From NCBI GenBank assembly GCA_036971475.1, contig JBAIZL010000006.1, positions 134,364,231 to 134,428,230 on the forward strand: DNA of 64,000 bases, in the 5' to 3' direction. How positions within the stretch are numbered: position 1 is the first letter of the stretch; every line of letters begins with the position of its first letter. The notes under the pieces are model-generated. The model worked only from the letters and a program-made list of their open reading frames with translations. It was not told the origin of the DNA and did no database searches. Below, piece by piece: positions 35,286 to 47,930 of the stretch. Source of the DNA: Prosapia bicincta (lineage: Eukaryota > Arthropoda > Insecta > Hemiptera > Cercopidae). The position numbers and the translations under genes were made by a program.

Positions 35286-35355
35286 TATATATATTTATAT
35301 ATATTTATATATATTTTAATATATATATTTATATATATATTAATATATATATATT
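35238..35355. repeat. (AT)n microsatellite with degenerate AT-rich tail
   Basis: Pure AT to about 35283, then interrupted atata/ttta units to 35355. Confidence 0.93.
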
Positions 35356-36561
35356 TTTTTTTAAACACTGATACACTTTAGAATACGTTTTCGTGCTCGA
35401 ACATTTTGTTATCTGCTTTGGTGTTTACAGATGAATATCCCAGTTCCAACACAGTTGTTTTCTGTTGATTTTCAACCAAGTCATGATGACCATAAGGAAA
35501 ATTATGAGATACAATTTTCAGTTAAAAAATAGTAGCTCAAGAAAAGATGGAATCGAATAGATTTGCAGGTATTTATATACATTTTACTGAAAGAAGTGAA
35601 AGAAATTATCTGTAAAATTTCATTGAATAATTTCATATGGATCAAGTTATTGAAAACGTAGACACCTGGGTAGAAATTACTTTATTTTAAAATGTATTCA
35701 TTTTACACTGCAATTAATATTTCCCTCACTGTGTTTAAGCCACACAGAACTGCTTTGATTATGACCTAAGTACGCCCCTCTACTAATCTGAAGGCCGCAT
35801 ACTTTTAGGGTAGGACAATTTTAAGTTATAGGCTACTCTTATTCTTAGAGCGTATAGAATACTTAATGGCCACATGTCTTCTATACAAGCTAAACCTTAT
35901 ATAGTGCTTCAGTTATATAATGTAAAAATTATTTTTTCTTAAGGACGTTCAGTCTTTAAGACTTTCGTATGCTTTTTAACAAGCCTTGGCAGGCCTGGCC
36001 AGGTTGGTGTTTTATTACTGTGGAAATAATTACACGAGTGGCGAGATCCATTAAAAAATTTAAAGTGAATAAAGTATGAAAAATACAATGTGCAATTATT
36101 CAAGCTTTTAATGTTCTATTCACAAAAAAAATTAATATCTTATTGCTGTAAAGGAATGTCAGTTTAATTAAACAAATCCAATCATATAAAGATTAGATTC
36201 AGTAGGCCTCGTTGCTTTTATTGCGGTAACAATAATGGATTTACAATATCATACAAAACACAAGGTTAAATTGATGTATGTTGGAAGTAATGGTACTCAT
36301 GTTTGCTCTGGGGCCCAAAATTTCTCTGTTGGAGCTTGTCTAGAAATACAAAAGCGTCCCACCAATTCTATTTTTTAAAATATACCCTAAGTCAGGGGTT
36401 CTCAAACTGGGTGGCGTAGAGGGTTTTCAGGAGAGGATTTTATAAGTGTACTGAAACTGCCTACAATTAGGTGTGCTCCTACAATTAGGTGTACCAGCGA
36501 GTAGACTGACGTGACGTGTGCGTACTGAAGTACGTCGCTGTTCTCTGACGAATGTTTATTT
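35356..36561. other. AT-rich interval; hAT-type terminal motif at about 36392-36416
   Basis: No gene. The phrase caggggttctcaaactgggt at 36393 resembles the 5' terminus of many hAT transposons (CAGGGGTTCTCAAAC). A matching inverted end was not found nearby, so only one end can be suggested. Confidence 0.4.
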
Positions 36562-37427
36562 AGTCTTGCTAGACTCTTGTTACTTGAGTTAGGGTCTCAA
36601 GGATAAACTCTCTGGAGCATAGGCAGGAGTCTTGCTAGACTCTTGTTACTTGAGTTAGGGTCTCAAGGATAACCTCTCTGGAGCATAGGCAGGAGTCTTG
36701 CTAGACTCTTGTTACTTGTGTTAGGGTCTCAAGGATAACCTCTCTGGAGCATAGGCAGGAGTCTTGCTAGACTCTTGTTACTTGAGTTAGGGTCTCAAGG
36801 ATAACCTCTCTGGAGCATAGGCAGGAGTCTTGCTAGACTCTTGTTACTTGTGTTAGGGTCTCAAGGATAACCTCTCTGGAGCATAGGCAGGAGTCTTGCT
36901 AGACTCTTGTTACTTGAGTTAGGGTCTCAAGGATAATCTCTCTGGAGCATAGGCAGGAGTCTTGCTAGACTCTTGTTACTTGAGTTAGGGTCTCAAGGAT
37001 AATCTCTCTGGAGCATAGGCAGGAGTCTTGCTAGACTCTTGTTACTTGAGTTAGGGTCTCAAGGATAACCTCTCTGGAGCATAGGCAGGAGTCTTGCTAG
37101 ACTCTTGTTACTTGTGTTAGGGTCTCAAGGATAACCTCTCTGGAGCATAGGCAGGAGTCTTGCTAGACTCTTGTTACTTGAGTTAGGGTCTCAATGATAA
37201 CCTCTCTGGAGCATAGGCAGGAGTCTTGCTAGACTCTTGTTACTTGAGTTAGGGTCTCAAGGATAACCTCTCTGGAGCATAGGCAGGAGTCTTGCTAGAC
37301 TCTTGTTACTTGTGTTAGGGTCTCAAGGATAACCTCTCTGGAGCATAGGCAGGAGTCTTGCTAGACTCTTGTTACTTGAGTTAGGGTCTCAAGGATAACC
37401 TCTCTGGAGTATAGGCAGGAGTCTTGC
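36562..37427. repeat. 66-bp tandem array, 13 copies, very homogeneous
   Basis: The unit agtcttgctagactcttgtt, then acttg(a/t)gttagggtctcaa, then ggataacctctctggagcat, then aggcagg, recurs every 66 bp (36562, 36628, 36694 and so on). Copies differ mainly at one A/T site (gagtt or gtgtt) and a C/T or C/A site in ggataacctc. Low divergence implies recent expansion or homogenisation. Confidence 0.97.
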
Positions 37428-37499
37428 TTTATTATATAGTCCTTATATCTATTTGATAGTGAAAACTATATATGTATATATAGCGCGTATGTAGCTTAT

Positions 37500-39128
<1,629 letters not shown>

Positions 39129-39795
39129 ATGGTACTAACTACTGCAAAGAAAGCATTTATTGTAGAGCATTATTATAGCTCATTTGGAACTGGTTGTGCG
39201 GTTGGGCCGAGTTTGTCACACACTGTACTTCGTTTCCAGGAACAATTTCACAAGACCTACCTAGTGACGCTGTAACTATTATTGCTGATATTGTTGATAT
39301 ATTTCGAAGATCAGGCAGTTATTTGGCACAGAGGAATTGCTTTTCAGGTCATCCAAAAACTGCAAGTGAAACCCCCTTAAAAATGTTACAGTCGCCGAAA
39401 AGAAACCTGATATGAAACCTCAGGAATGTTAAAACCTGCATTTTGGTTCACAATTGTTCAAGCAAGATGGCACAACCAGCCACAATGCCTTAGACAACAT
39501 TTATTTCCTTCAAGAAACTTTTTGAAAACGCCTTATTTCCTTTAGACCAAATTTTTCGTTACCCAGTCCACTCCCCCGCTCTTACGCCTACGTCTGGAGA
39601 ACGATGAAGGAGAAGATTTTCCGTGATGACCCACCAACTACCCGCGTCCAAATCTAGGAAAGAATCACCATGTGTATACCGAGCATAGAACATCCCATCT
39701 TAACCAGAATGATCAAAAACCTTCAAAAACGTTATGAGTATACCCTCAAATGGAAAGGAGTTCATGTAGAGTTTGTTTATACTAGAGTCTGACCT
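39129..39795 (+). pseudogene. Degenerate DUF4817/DDE_3-type (mariner-like) transposase
   Basis: Homology persists across shifting frames. It starts with MVLTTAKKAFIVEHYY, resembling the N-terminal helix of DUF4817 HTH domains. Next is FRRSGSYLAQRNCFSGHPKT (39311-39368), matching the FR-TGS-x-K-GRPKT signature. Later QDGTTSHNALDNIYFLQETF (39454-39513) matches the QQDGAxPH motif around the second catalytic Asp. It then runs on to LKEKIFRDDPPTTRV and a C-terminal block. At least three frame changes or stops. Terminal repeats not located. Confidence 0.72.
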
Positions 39796-39944
39796 ATTTG
39801 ACTGAATGTAACTGTATGTGTTTGTAAAACTATTTAAATGAAATGAAATAAAATCTTACATCTGTTTCAGTAACGTTAGTTTTGCTGCAAACGTTATAAT
39901 ATAATTGGTTTCTTTACAATAACAGGTTTGAGCAACTGTGATGT

Positions 39945-40140
39945 AATTTTCTATTTTAAATAAATAAAACCTCTTTACCATCAAAACGTTTTATTCTTTT
40001 GTAGATTTCGATTGCAAAGTAATCGTCTTCGATACTTGTAATGATTTCTTATAAAGATGATTGCTTTACAATTGAAATCTACATAACGATCTATATGAGG
40101 ATAATTTGTTTTGATGGTTAACAGGTTTTATTTATTTAAA
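39945..40140. repeat. Fold-back (MITE-like) element of about 195 bp
   Basis: The outer arms ttttaaataaataaaacctc and its reverse complement aggttttatttatttaaa pair. The inner arms (accatcaaaac with gttttgatggt, and gtagatttcgattgcaaag with ctttacaattgaaatctac) also pair with a few mismatches. The whole element can fold on itself. No open frame and no assignable family. Confidence 0.75.
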
Positions 40141-42060
40141 AAATAATGTATACATTTGATTTCTAAAAAAAATGTTTCTCGTATGGTTCCATTTCTTTCT
40201 ATATTTTATTCACTATAAAATAAACTTCCGTTTTATTGATATTTTTGTACTTAAAAAAAATAAGTTTTTATTTTGATTTACACAAAAAGTGAAATTCTTA
40301 TTATATGACTTCTTTTAGGAACATAAGTGTATATTTGAGTACATTTTTCTGCCTTTCCAAACATTACAATATTCGAGTACATTTCTTTGCCTTAATTACT
40401 CCCTTTTCAAAGGTTAAATAGCACTGTTCGCATAAATATTGAGTGCGTCTTTAAGACACATTGAGTTCACTCAAAACTAAACTATAAAGACGAATAGTAC
40501 TCTTATAAAGAAAGTACTATTTAAGTTTTAAAAATGTAGTCATTTCAAAACGCGTCAACAATGGAAAACATGTGACATCTCCTTTTTTTATTATTTTTGT
40601 TTTTCTTTGACAATCTCCTCACTGGCTTAAGTTGTTCTCCGTCAGTTGTAATGACCATCTTGTCAAATTGTTTATAAACTAAAGGAATACATATTTATTT
40701 AATACTCTGTCTACCTACAATATGCCTGATAACAGTTAACATAAAAAAATTACTTTAGAAATATTACTACAAATTAATTGAATGGTATAATTGTTAAAGG
40801 GCATTTAATATTTGAGTCAAAACTTGAAAAATTCATAAATAAGTTTTAAAGAGGCAAGTAAAATAATAAACCAAAATATAAACTGACAATCATAAAACAT
40901 ATCCAAGTATACTCATTAAATTTTCTGTTTGCATAAGTTTACACTTAATAACGAGCCAATCATAAAGCTTTCGTGCGTACCTCTCGGTTTATTCAGCTGC
41001 AAGTGAGTACTTCTAATGGAAAATATGTTTCCATTGTGCCCTGAGGACGATGGAGTATATTATATCAATCCCAAAGTTTAAATAAGAAGATATATACTTG
41101 GGATCAAGAGAAGTAAATTTGTGTGACAGAATAACAAAGCATATCCATCTAACTCTTTTGAAAAAAAATCTAAAAATTAAAAATAACATTTTTTTAAAAA
41201 CATTTATTATATTTCCAAGTCATATTTTGGGAAATATTTTATATTTACTTATAAAATAACAAGATTATTTTTGACGCATTTTAGGTATAACAGTTATCAA
41301 TTAGGTATAAATATTCTGCATGTACTATTTCCTCACTAAGCATTTATTATATTAGGAAATATTGAATGCGATATTACTGTAAGATACAAACACATAAAGT
41401 TACTGAGTTTTTTAAAGAATATTCGTATTAGCCTTTCATTTTACACCCATATACAAGAGTAGTGAAAACATTTTGTGTCCATACGTTCAATTATTTCATT
41501 TCATAAGAACACAAAACCGGCTTTCGTAATTAGGAAGAGGTAAAATGTTTATTTTTAACTTTTTGGCGTTGATAATTCAGGTGTTAATAACTTTTAAGCA
41601 AAGGGACAAAAACTATATTTTCTTGTTTAAATGCATACAACCCTAAATATTTTCATACACTCTACTTAATACATCCTTTAAAATTTTTCTCTTACTAAGT
41701 TGCTTTTTTAACCTGGCGAAAAATCAAACTATATAATACAATTAATAAAATTAAAACATTTCAAAGCAAGAGTATATAATAAAACTATTATTGTTTTTGA
41801 AATATTTTAAATTTATTAATAATATATAAATATATCTTGAGAAATTAGAAAAAACCGTTCAGTTGAAATATTTGTTAAGTTTTAAGATTTGTAAAAGCAG
41901 AAACATTTTCGCAGTGTGAATAATTTTAATTGATGCCATTATATCAGAATTCAATAATTGCTATTGTTCTATTTATTAGAATTCCTAATTTTATGGTTAA
42001 ATTTTATTAGGGCGTGGTTAATGATAAGCCTAGCTCGTTAGGCCCGGCGGTCTATTCTGA
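40141..42060. other. AT-rich interval upstream of the secreted-protein gene
   Basis: No coding signal. About 41785-41830 (attgtttttgaaatatttta, then aatttattaa) matches the 3' end of PLE 3 at 47837 and the palindrome at 57861, so a PLE terminus scrap lies here. Confidence 0.5.
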
Positions 42061-42076
42061 CGCGTAGGACTAGAGC

Positions 42077-42084
42077 TATATATA
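42077..42084 (+). promoter_or_regulatory. Candidate TATA box of the secreted-protein gene
   Basis: TATATATA lies 52 bp upstream of the ATG at 42129. A start site about 30 bp downstream would give a 5' UTR of roughly 20 bp. It is set in a locally less AT-rich stretch (ggcccggcggtc, gacgcgtagg). AT-rich DNA makes chance TATA matches common, so the support is the spacing only. Confidence 0.45.
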
Positions 42085-42128
42085 CAGGTGTAGTGGCAGG
42101 AGAAGGCACCATTGATCTTCTAGACATC

Positions 42129-43304
42129 ATGAGTAACTTCTCGTTCGTCTTACTTGCCGTGTTTGTAGGGAGTGTGGCTGTAAGTATTATTTTTATTCTG
42201 GTTTAGATTAACAGCAGTGTATAATTTAAATTTAAAAAATAATTTAAAGTTTTAAATAAAAATAGTTATGGGAATAACAGTTTTGTAATTGAAATCATTT
42301 ATATTTATTATATTTTAAATATAAAGTTAAAAATATGTTAAAGATCAATATTAAACATACATACACACACACACACTCCCTGCTAGGGGCACCTGATTTT
42401 GTAAAGTAAATTGAATAAATTAAAAATTTACCTGTATAATTTTACTAAATTTTGATTCCTTTGTTATTTATATAATTTACGTATTTCTTTTTAAGTATAT
42501 TTTACCCATATTAATACCTTATTTTACCCTTTTATTTCTAATTTAAACATTATAATATAACGCGTATTGTAGATATAGCCCCTTTTTATACTAAATTAAC
42601 GATGTAACAATTATTTAGCAAATGTTTTATACATCCCATTTCTTAAATAACTAAAGTGAAAATCAAATGAAATTATTTTATTCGCTTTTTATCAGAATAG
42701 TATTATTTCTGCCACTTCTAAAGAATTTTAAAATCTCAAGTTGCTTTCAAATTATTCTCCTCGTGGAAATGAGTCTTCCATAAGGGCGACTGTCTTTATT
42801 AGGGCAGTTTATATCTTATTCAAAAGTTTAATGAATAAAATCAAATAGTTCCTTTATTATAAGACCTGTCTTAGTTTCAAAATTTCATTTATTGAGATCA
42901 TACGAAATGCCCATAATGAAACACAAATAATTTTAATTTAGCAAACATTTCAAATTTGTTGTACTTTATCTATTTGTATTATTAATTATACTTTTACTTC
43001 CAATACAGTTCTTCTTTATAACCTAAACTTTATTTTTAATATATTTAAACCTTTTGTTAAAAAAATAGTAACATTGCTTAGGCCTACTATATCATATTGT
43101 GGTTTAACAAAAACTTACTCTAAATATGATACAACAAATATTTTATATAGAATATTTTATTATTCATTATGATGATGTTGGTACTGTTTACCAACGAAAA
43201 GATTTGAATAAAAATTAATAAATATTTCTTGAATTTGAATAGCCTCATTGGTTTTTGATTACTATACAAAGAAAAATGTATAGGTAAATATATATATAGT
43301 ATTG

Positions 43305-43360
<56 letters not shown>

Positions 43361-44607
43361 TTTCGTTCATGATGACCTAATTATCCAAAAATGCAAATTT
43401 ACCTGATGATGTATTTCTGAAGTAGTGATGAGTTGGATGGCACGTAAAAATACGTTACTTTTGGGGCCGCTTTCACGTTTCGTCTATCTTTAGTCTTTTG
43501 GGTTTGGTCCTATGTTACCAATCTAGGATAACCTGCTGCCATCCAGGTTGTTCCTAAGTCCGGTGAAGCGATCTGTTTACCTGATACATGGCACGTAAAT
43601 GGGGATATTAAATTTCGGATCATTTCAAGTTTCGTCCATCGTTAGTGCTTTGGGTTTGGTCCAATGTTTCCACTCCAGGATAACCTGTTGCTATCCAGGT
43701 TGCTCATAACTTTGGTGAAACGATCTGTTTACCGCTTATATGTCACGTAAGTAGACATTACATTTCGTCAACTTCTAGACGACCAATGGATCCTCCGTTG
43801 GAATCCAGCTTGTCCCTTACTTTGATGAAAGGATCTGATTACCGCGTACATGGTATGTAACTTTGCATTACATTTCGAACATTTATAGTTTTTGGGGTCG
43901 GGAATACATTGATGCTCTAGGATCCCCCATCAGCAATCAGATATTTCTGTGTTTGCTGAAGATATGTGCTTACCTCTTGCATAGCACATATCTTTGCATT
44001 ACATATCATAAATCCGTAGTCCTTAAGGTTAGGTTCTTCGTTGCCGCAGCAGAATCCCCTGTCGGCATCCAAGTTTTTCCTAACATTGGTGAGGAGATCT
44101 GCTAACCCCACACATGGCATCTACCCAACATTACATTTGGTCCATTTCTAGTCCTTAGGGTTAGGTCCTACGTATTCGGTCTATTATCATATTATATATA
44201 TATAGTATGGAAGAAAAACAAAATTATCTACATTTACAGGTACTTAAAATTTGTAAACGTCAACTTATATTTATATTCTTTTATATTTTATAAAAATACT
44301 CTAGGTATTTTCTGGCTCACCAATCTACTAATGTTTATTATATTGCTTCTCATTTTTCTGTGCAGTGATTTATAACTATTTTTACACGTTAATAATTTAA
44401 TAAATGAATTATTAATAATATGAATTTACAGTTGCAAACAGTCACACCAGACCCTAAGGTTGAAACAACTAGGAATTCTGAATATGGAAAGCCCGAACAT
44501 TCGTCTTTGGAGCCATTGGTAAATATCGTACTTGGTTTAATTGCTATTGACTCTGTCTGCGTGTGTGAGTGTGTGTGTATTTGTGTGTGTGTGTTGTTTA
44601 TGTATGT

Positions 44608-44691
<84 letters not shown>

Positions 44692-46232
44692 TTGTGTGAG
44701 TGTATGTGTTGGGTGTTTTTGAATTTACTTTTATTTGGGCGTGTGTGTATTCTACTTCTAATATATCACAAAACCCCCTTTGAAACAGCGTGTTTCCTAA
44801 TTAAACACTGGTTTCGTTAATGCGTACATTTGTTTTGTTTCAGATGAGGAGAAACCTGTTGGAGAAAAAATTAAGGAGTATTATATCAAGTTCAATATAC
44901 AACATAAAGATATTCGTGTTGAGTTGCTTGGAAGGCACCTCTTCACTTACTAATAAGACAGTGAAAAATTTGCATAGTATTTTAACAAAATCCAGTAATA
45001 ATTTGAAACATCTGGTAGTTTTCAAGGCTGCACAAGTTATTAAATTGTCTGATATAAATTTTGTAAATGCTAAGCGACTTGCGAAACACTCTGCCATCAA
45101 CGTTACTGGTTTGTTTAACAAAATTAACAATAATATAGAAACATTTAGCGATGGGTCCTTCAAAGGTGTCCAGAGGTACTCCAATACTTCCTTAGAGAAA
45201 ATTAATAGTTTTTTTAAAATTCTGACAAAAACGGTAAATGATTTGAGCAAGAAAATTAAGAATAAGGACTCAGTGAAGTTGAGTCTAAAGAGAATCGCTG
45301 TACTACACGACTCCACCAATAAGATATTTACAGACTTCAGAAATGCAAACAAGAAGGACGTAGAACGCCTATTAACAAACTGCAGAGCAGAAACGCAGAT
45401 TGTAGAATTGTACTGCGTTAGTCAGTTTGACGCAGTATCACAGTTTATTAGCCGCGGTGAAAAATTTTATAACTTTCTAAAGAAATTTAAAACTCAAGCC
45501 CCGAAGAGGTTTCAAAATTTAATTTTAAAGTTTCATTCAGAGGTTACGCATGCTAAGAAAGATATAAATAAAAGTGAAACAAAAGCGAGTAAAAAAATTA
45601 ATAACATTTATGGGAAAGATTTATCACACGAGCCTGAGGGCCAAAATATTTATTTCAGTAGCAAAGCCGAAGAGTTTGTAAAGGCTATCCATAAGGTTTT
45701 CTATGTGAGTATCATCTTGTTTTATATTTTCAGAGAATGTAATTGTTTTTTTAATGTGATTTTTGTTGTTTTACAGAACTATAAGTGTGTCATTTTGTGT
45801 TCTTACTAGTCTTTAATTACTAGATGAACTCACCATTTTTAATTTTAAAAGAATTTCCGAAAAAACCATATTTAGGCACAAATACGTAAACGTTAGAGTA
45901 TCTTAAATTCGGTTTTTTTGTTTTTTAGTATGATTCAAACATTACCGATATTGTTTTACATTTTTTCTGATATTAAAACATTTTTCTTACCTGCCATTAC
46001 CATAAAGCTAAAGCAACATAAGATGATGGCGTATAAGGTTAAACCTTCTTCAAAGTGAACTTCTAACAAAAACTAATTAACACTTTACTTTCAGATTATA
46101 CAAATGTTCAAAGTAATAAATTGTTATAATATAATGTTACAGGAAGAGGAGGCAGAGCAACGTAAAATTCACAGTGATACAGTGAAGGATATAGAAGCTT
46201 ATATTCAAAAAGCCAAGAAGGAGAGGCCTTAA
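42129..46232 (+). CDS. Four-exon gene for a secreted, lysine-rich helical protein of unknown family (copy C, apparently intact)
   Basis: Exons are 42129-42179, 44432-44518, 44844-45704 and 46143-46232 (stop TAA 46230-46232). All introns are GT-AG and phase 0, giving 17+29+287+29 = 362 residues. Exon 1 is MSNFSFVLLAVFVGSVA, a classic signal peptide ending in an S-V-A cleavage site. Exon 2 is a polar linker (LQTVTPDPKVETTRNSEYGK...). Exon 3 is one long frame rich in Lys, Asn and Ser, of likely alpha-helical character. It has three Cys (in VLSCLEG, LTNCRAE, ELYCVSQ) and sequons NKT, NVT, NTS and NKS. Exon 4 is a charged amphipathic helix (EEEAEQRKIHSDTVKDIEAY...). No transmembrane segment beyond the signal. 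I do not recognise the family; a secretory-gland product is a guess. Three decayed paralogues in the window conserve the exon boundaries. Linking exon 1 to exon 2 rests on phase and signal-peptide quality; further small exons in the 2.25-kb intron cannot be excluded. Confidence 0.7.
43167..43250 (+). mobile_element. Scrap of a PLE 3' tail in intron 1
   Basis: gatgatgttggtactgttta, followed by ccaacgaaaagatttgaata, parallels the tail of PLE 3 (gaagatgctgatactatttt, then atcggcgaaaagctttgaat at about 47778). Both show a short hairpin, a cgaaaag word, then ttgaataaa. Only the 3' tail is present. Confidence 0.6.
43311..43355. repeat. (AT)n microsatellite in intron 1
   Basis: About 22 AT units. 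Confidence 0.94.
43438..44180. repeat. Degenerate tandem repeat of about 110-152 bp units in intron 1
   Basis: Recurring phrases are cacgtaa near 43441, 43592 and 43744; cattacatttcg near 43755 and 43864; ggtgaa(g/a)cgatctg near 43562 and 43716; and ctaggata/ccaggataacctg. Spacing falls from about 151 bp to about 110-130 bp in later units. The 80-codon and 67-codon frames here are products of the repeat. Confidence 0.7.
44567..44745. repeat. (TG)n-rich tract in intron 2
   Basis: A nearly pure TG core at 44612-44688 with variant units either side, ending 100 bp before the exon 3 acceptor. Equivalent GT-rich tracts lie in intron 2 of copies A (2163-2190), B (2820-2935) and D (52087-52195, as CA). 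Confidence 0.95.
45705..45809 (+). other. Possible alternative 3' end: 72-nt retained or mini-intron plus 10-codon terminal exon
   Basis: Exon 3 can be read through the gtgagt donor at 45705 with no stop for 24 codons (a hydrophobic stretch, VSIILFYIF...). It then runs on into NYKCVILCSY and TAG at 45807-45809. Alternatively, 45705-45776 is a 72-nt intron ending in tttacag, in frame with the same terminal codons. The third possibility is the 438-nt intron to exon 4. Copy D keeps both the 72-nt length and the open terminal codons (NSKGVLLCSY); copy B has 74 nt. Which form is used cannot be told from the sequence. Confidence 0.4.
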
Positions 46233-47110
46233 CATCTATTGCTATTATTTGCCAAACCATGTACCCGTATTCAGTTACATAGTATACCTGGAACCTATAT
46301 ATATCCATTATATTATAATATATAACTATCTGTGTATCCATTATACTAACTGTAATGTAGCCAAAGTATCAATTATAATTTAATAAATAACTATTATATC
46401 GGAAATCTATATATGCAGTATTTTATAATAAATAACCAAATTTATCCGAAACCTATGTATCCATTATACTATAATAAATACATAGTAGGTATCTGAAAGT
46501 GTATTGAATGTCATATTGTTCTATTTCCATTTCTTTGTGAATATGAGAATCCTTAAGCTTTTTCGATGATGTTTCTATAAAATAAACATATAATTTTAGA
46601 ATTGTTTTTGCCCTAAGTTTCTTACTTCGAAAATGTTAATTGCTTGCATTAACAAGTAAAAGTTCATGTAGTTTTCCATGGTGTATTTCCAAGGTATCGC
46701 ATCTAGGAATGCATCTTGTTGTTATGAGATATCGAATATGTTATTTAATTTTTTTTTTTTTTTTTAATGGTAAACAAACTAACATAGACACATTTTACTA
46801 TAAGCAATCTTTTCGGACTCTAAAATCAAATTAATAACCACTCTGGGACCAACAGTGTTTTCTTCATCTCTATATTTTGCATCTAAAATTTCATCGGTTT
46901 TATAGCGAATTATTTCTGAAGTTTACGAATACGTATGAAATAATTATATAAATAGGCCTACAGGGAAATTATTTAAAAAAAAAAAACAAGTTATTAGGAT
47001 TCATAAGGGCCGTATACCCATATGGATATAAGAAAAGATATATCCAATGGATATAAAAGAAAAACTATAGATAAATTCAATAATAATCTAATAAGAAAAA
47101 ATGGATATAA
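46233..47110. other. 3' flank of the secreted-protein gene, no other gene seen
   Basis: Several aataaa-type words follow the stop (from about 46381), any of which could serve polyadenylation. T- and A-runs at 46748 and 46976. No coding signal. Confidence 0.5.
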
Positions 47111-47930
47111 CAGAAAACTATAGATAAATTAAATAATAATATAATAAGAAAACAGAAACTCGAAAATAACTTTGTACCTAATAAGAGAGAAAATATTTGG
47201 ACAACTTTTACATTCACTGGTAACGAAATAAATAAAATTACAAGATTATTTAAAGAAACAAATTTACAAATTACATATAAAACTGATAATAAAATTAAAA
47301 ATTTAATAAACAATAACAAAAATCAAAATAATATGCACGAAAGAAATGGAGTATATAATATAAAATGTCAAACTTGTAATAAATTATATGTAGGACAAAC
47401 AAAAAAGAATTTAAAAGAAAGATACAAAGAACATTTAAACGCTTATATCAAACCAAAAATATACAAATCCAATTTAGCTACGCATTGTATTAATAATGGA
47501 CATGAGTTTCCGGAAATAGAAAATATGAAATTAATAAAAGAATTAAATAAAGGATTAAAAATGAATATATTTGAAACATTCGAAATTTATAAGCATAAAG
47601 TTAAAAACAAATTAATTGATGAACAAATTCAAGTGAGATTAAGATACCAAACTATTTATAAAGTCATTGATGTTATAGAAAAATTTACATGAAGTGCAAT
47701 ACTTATAAACATATGATTCTTTGTAGTACATAAGATTTAATTTTGTATAAATGTTTTATTAGATAAATATTTTCCTGAAGATGCTGATACTATTTTATCG
47801 GCGAAAAGCTTTGAATAAATATATTCATTAAAAGTATTCTTGTTTTTGAAATATTTTTAATTTATTAACTATATTACAAGAAAACTTATCACCATATTTA
47901 ATATAATATAATATATAAAGGTTCCCTGCT
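47111..47930 (+). mobile_element. PLE 3: GIY-YIG half and 3' tail of a second Penelope-like family
   Basis: An open frame runs from about 47120 (no Met at its start) to TGA at 47690-47692. It contains KQKLENNFVPNKRENIWTTF, then the GIY-YIG core GVYNIKCQTCNKLYVGQTKK with the following K-ERYKEH, and then a C-terminal ATHCINNGHEF segment. Here the motif reads GVY...YVG. The tail has the gaagatgctgatactatttt hairpin with cggcgaaaag, then aattcttg-style terminal sequence to about 47930. No RT domain lies upstream, so it is 5' truncated. It differs clearly from PLE 1 and 2 (lower identity, different tail). Confidence 0.85.

Noticed and set aside
44844..44960. Alternative exon 3 frame reading DEEKPVGEKIKEYYIKFNIQ
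   Set aside because: It looks protein-like in copies B and C but closes after about 36 codons at tandem stops. The chosen frame runs 287 codons and matches the phase of all neighbouring exons.
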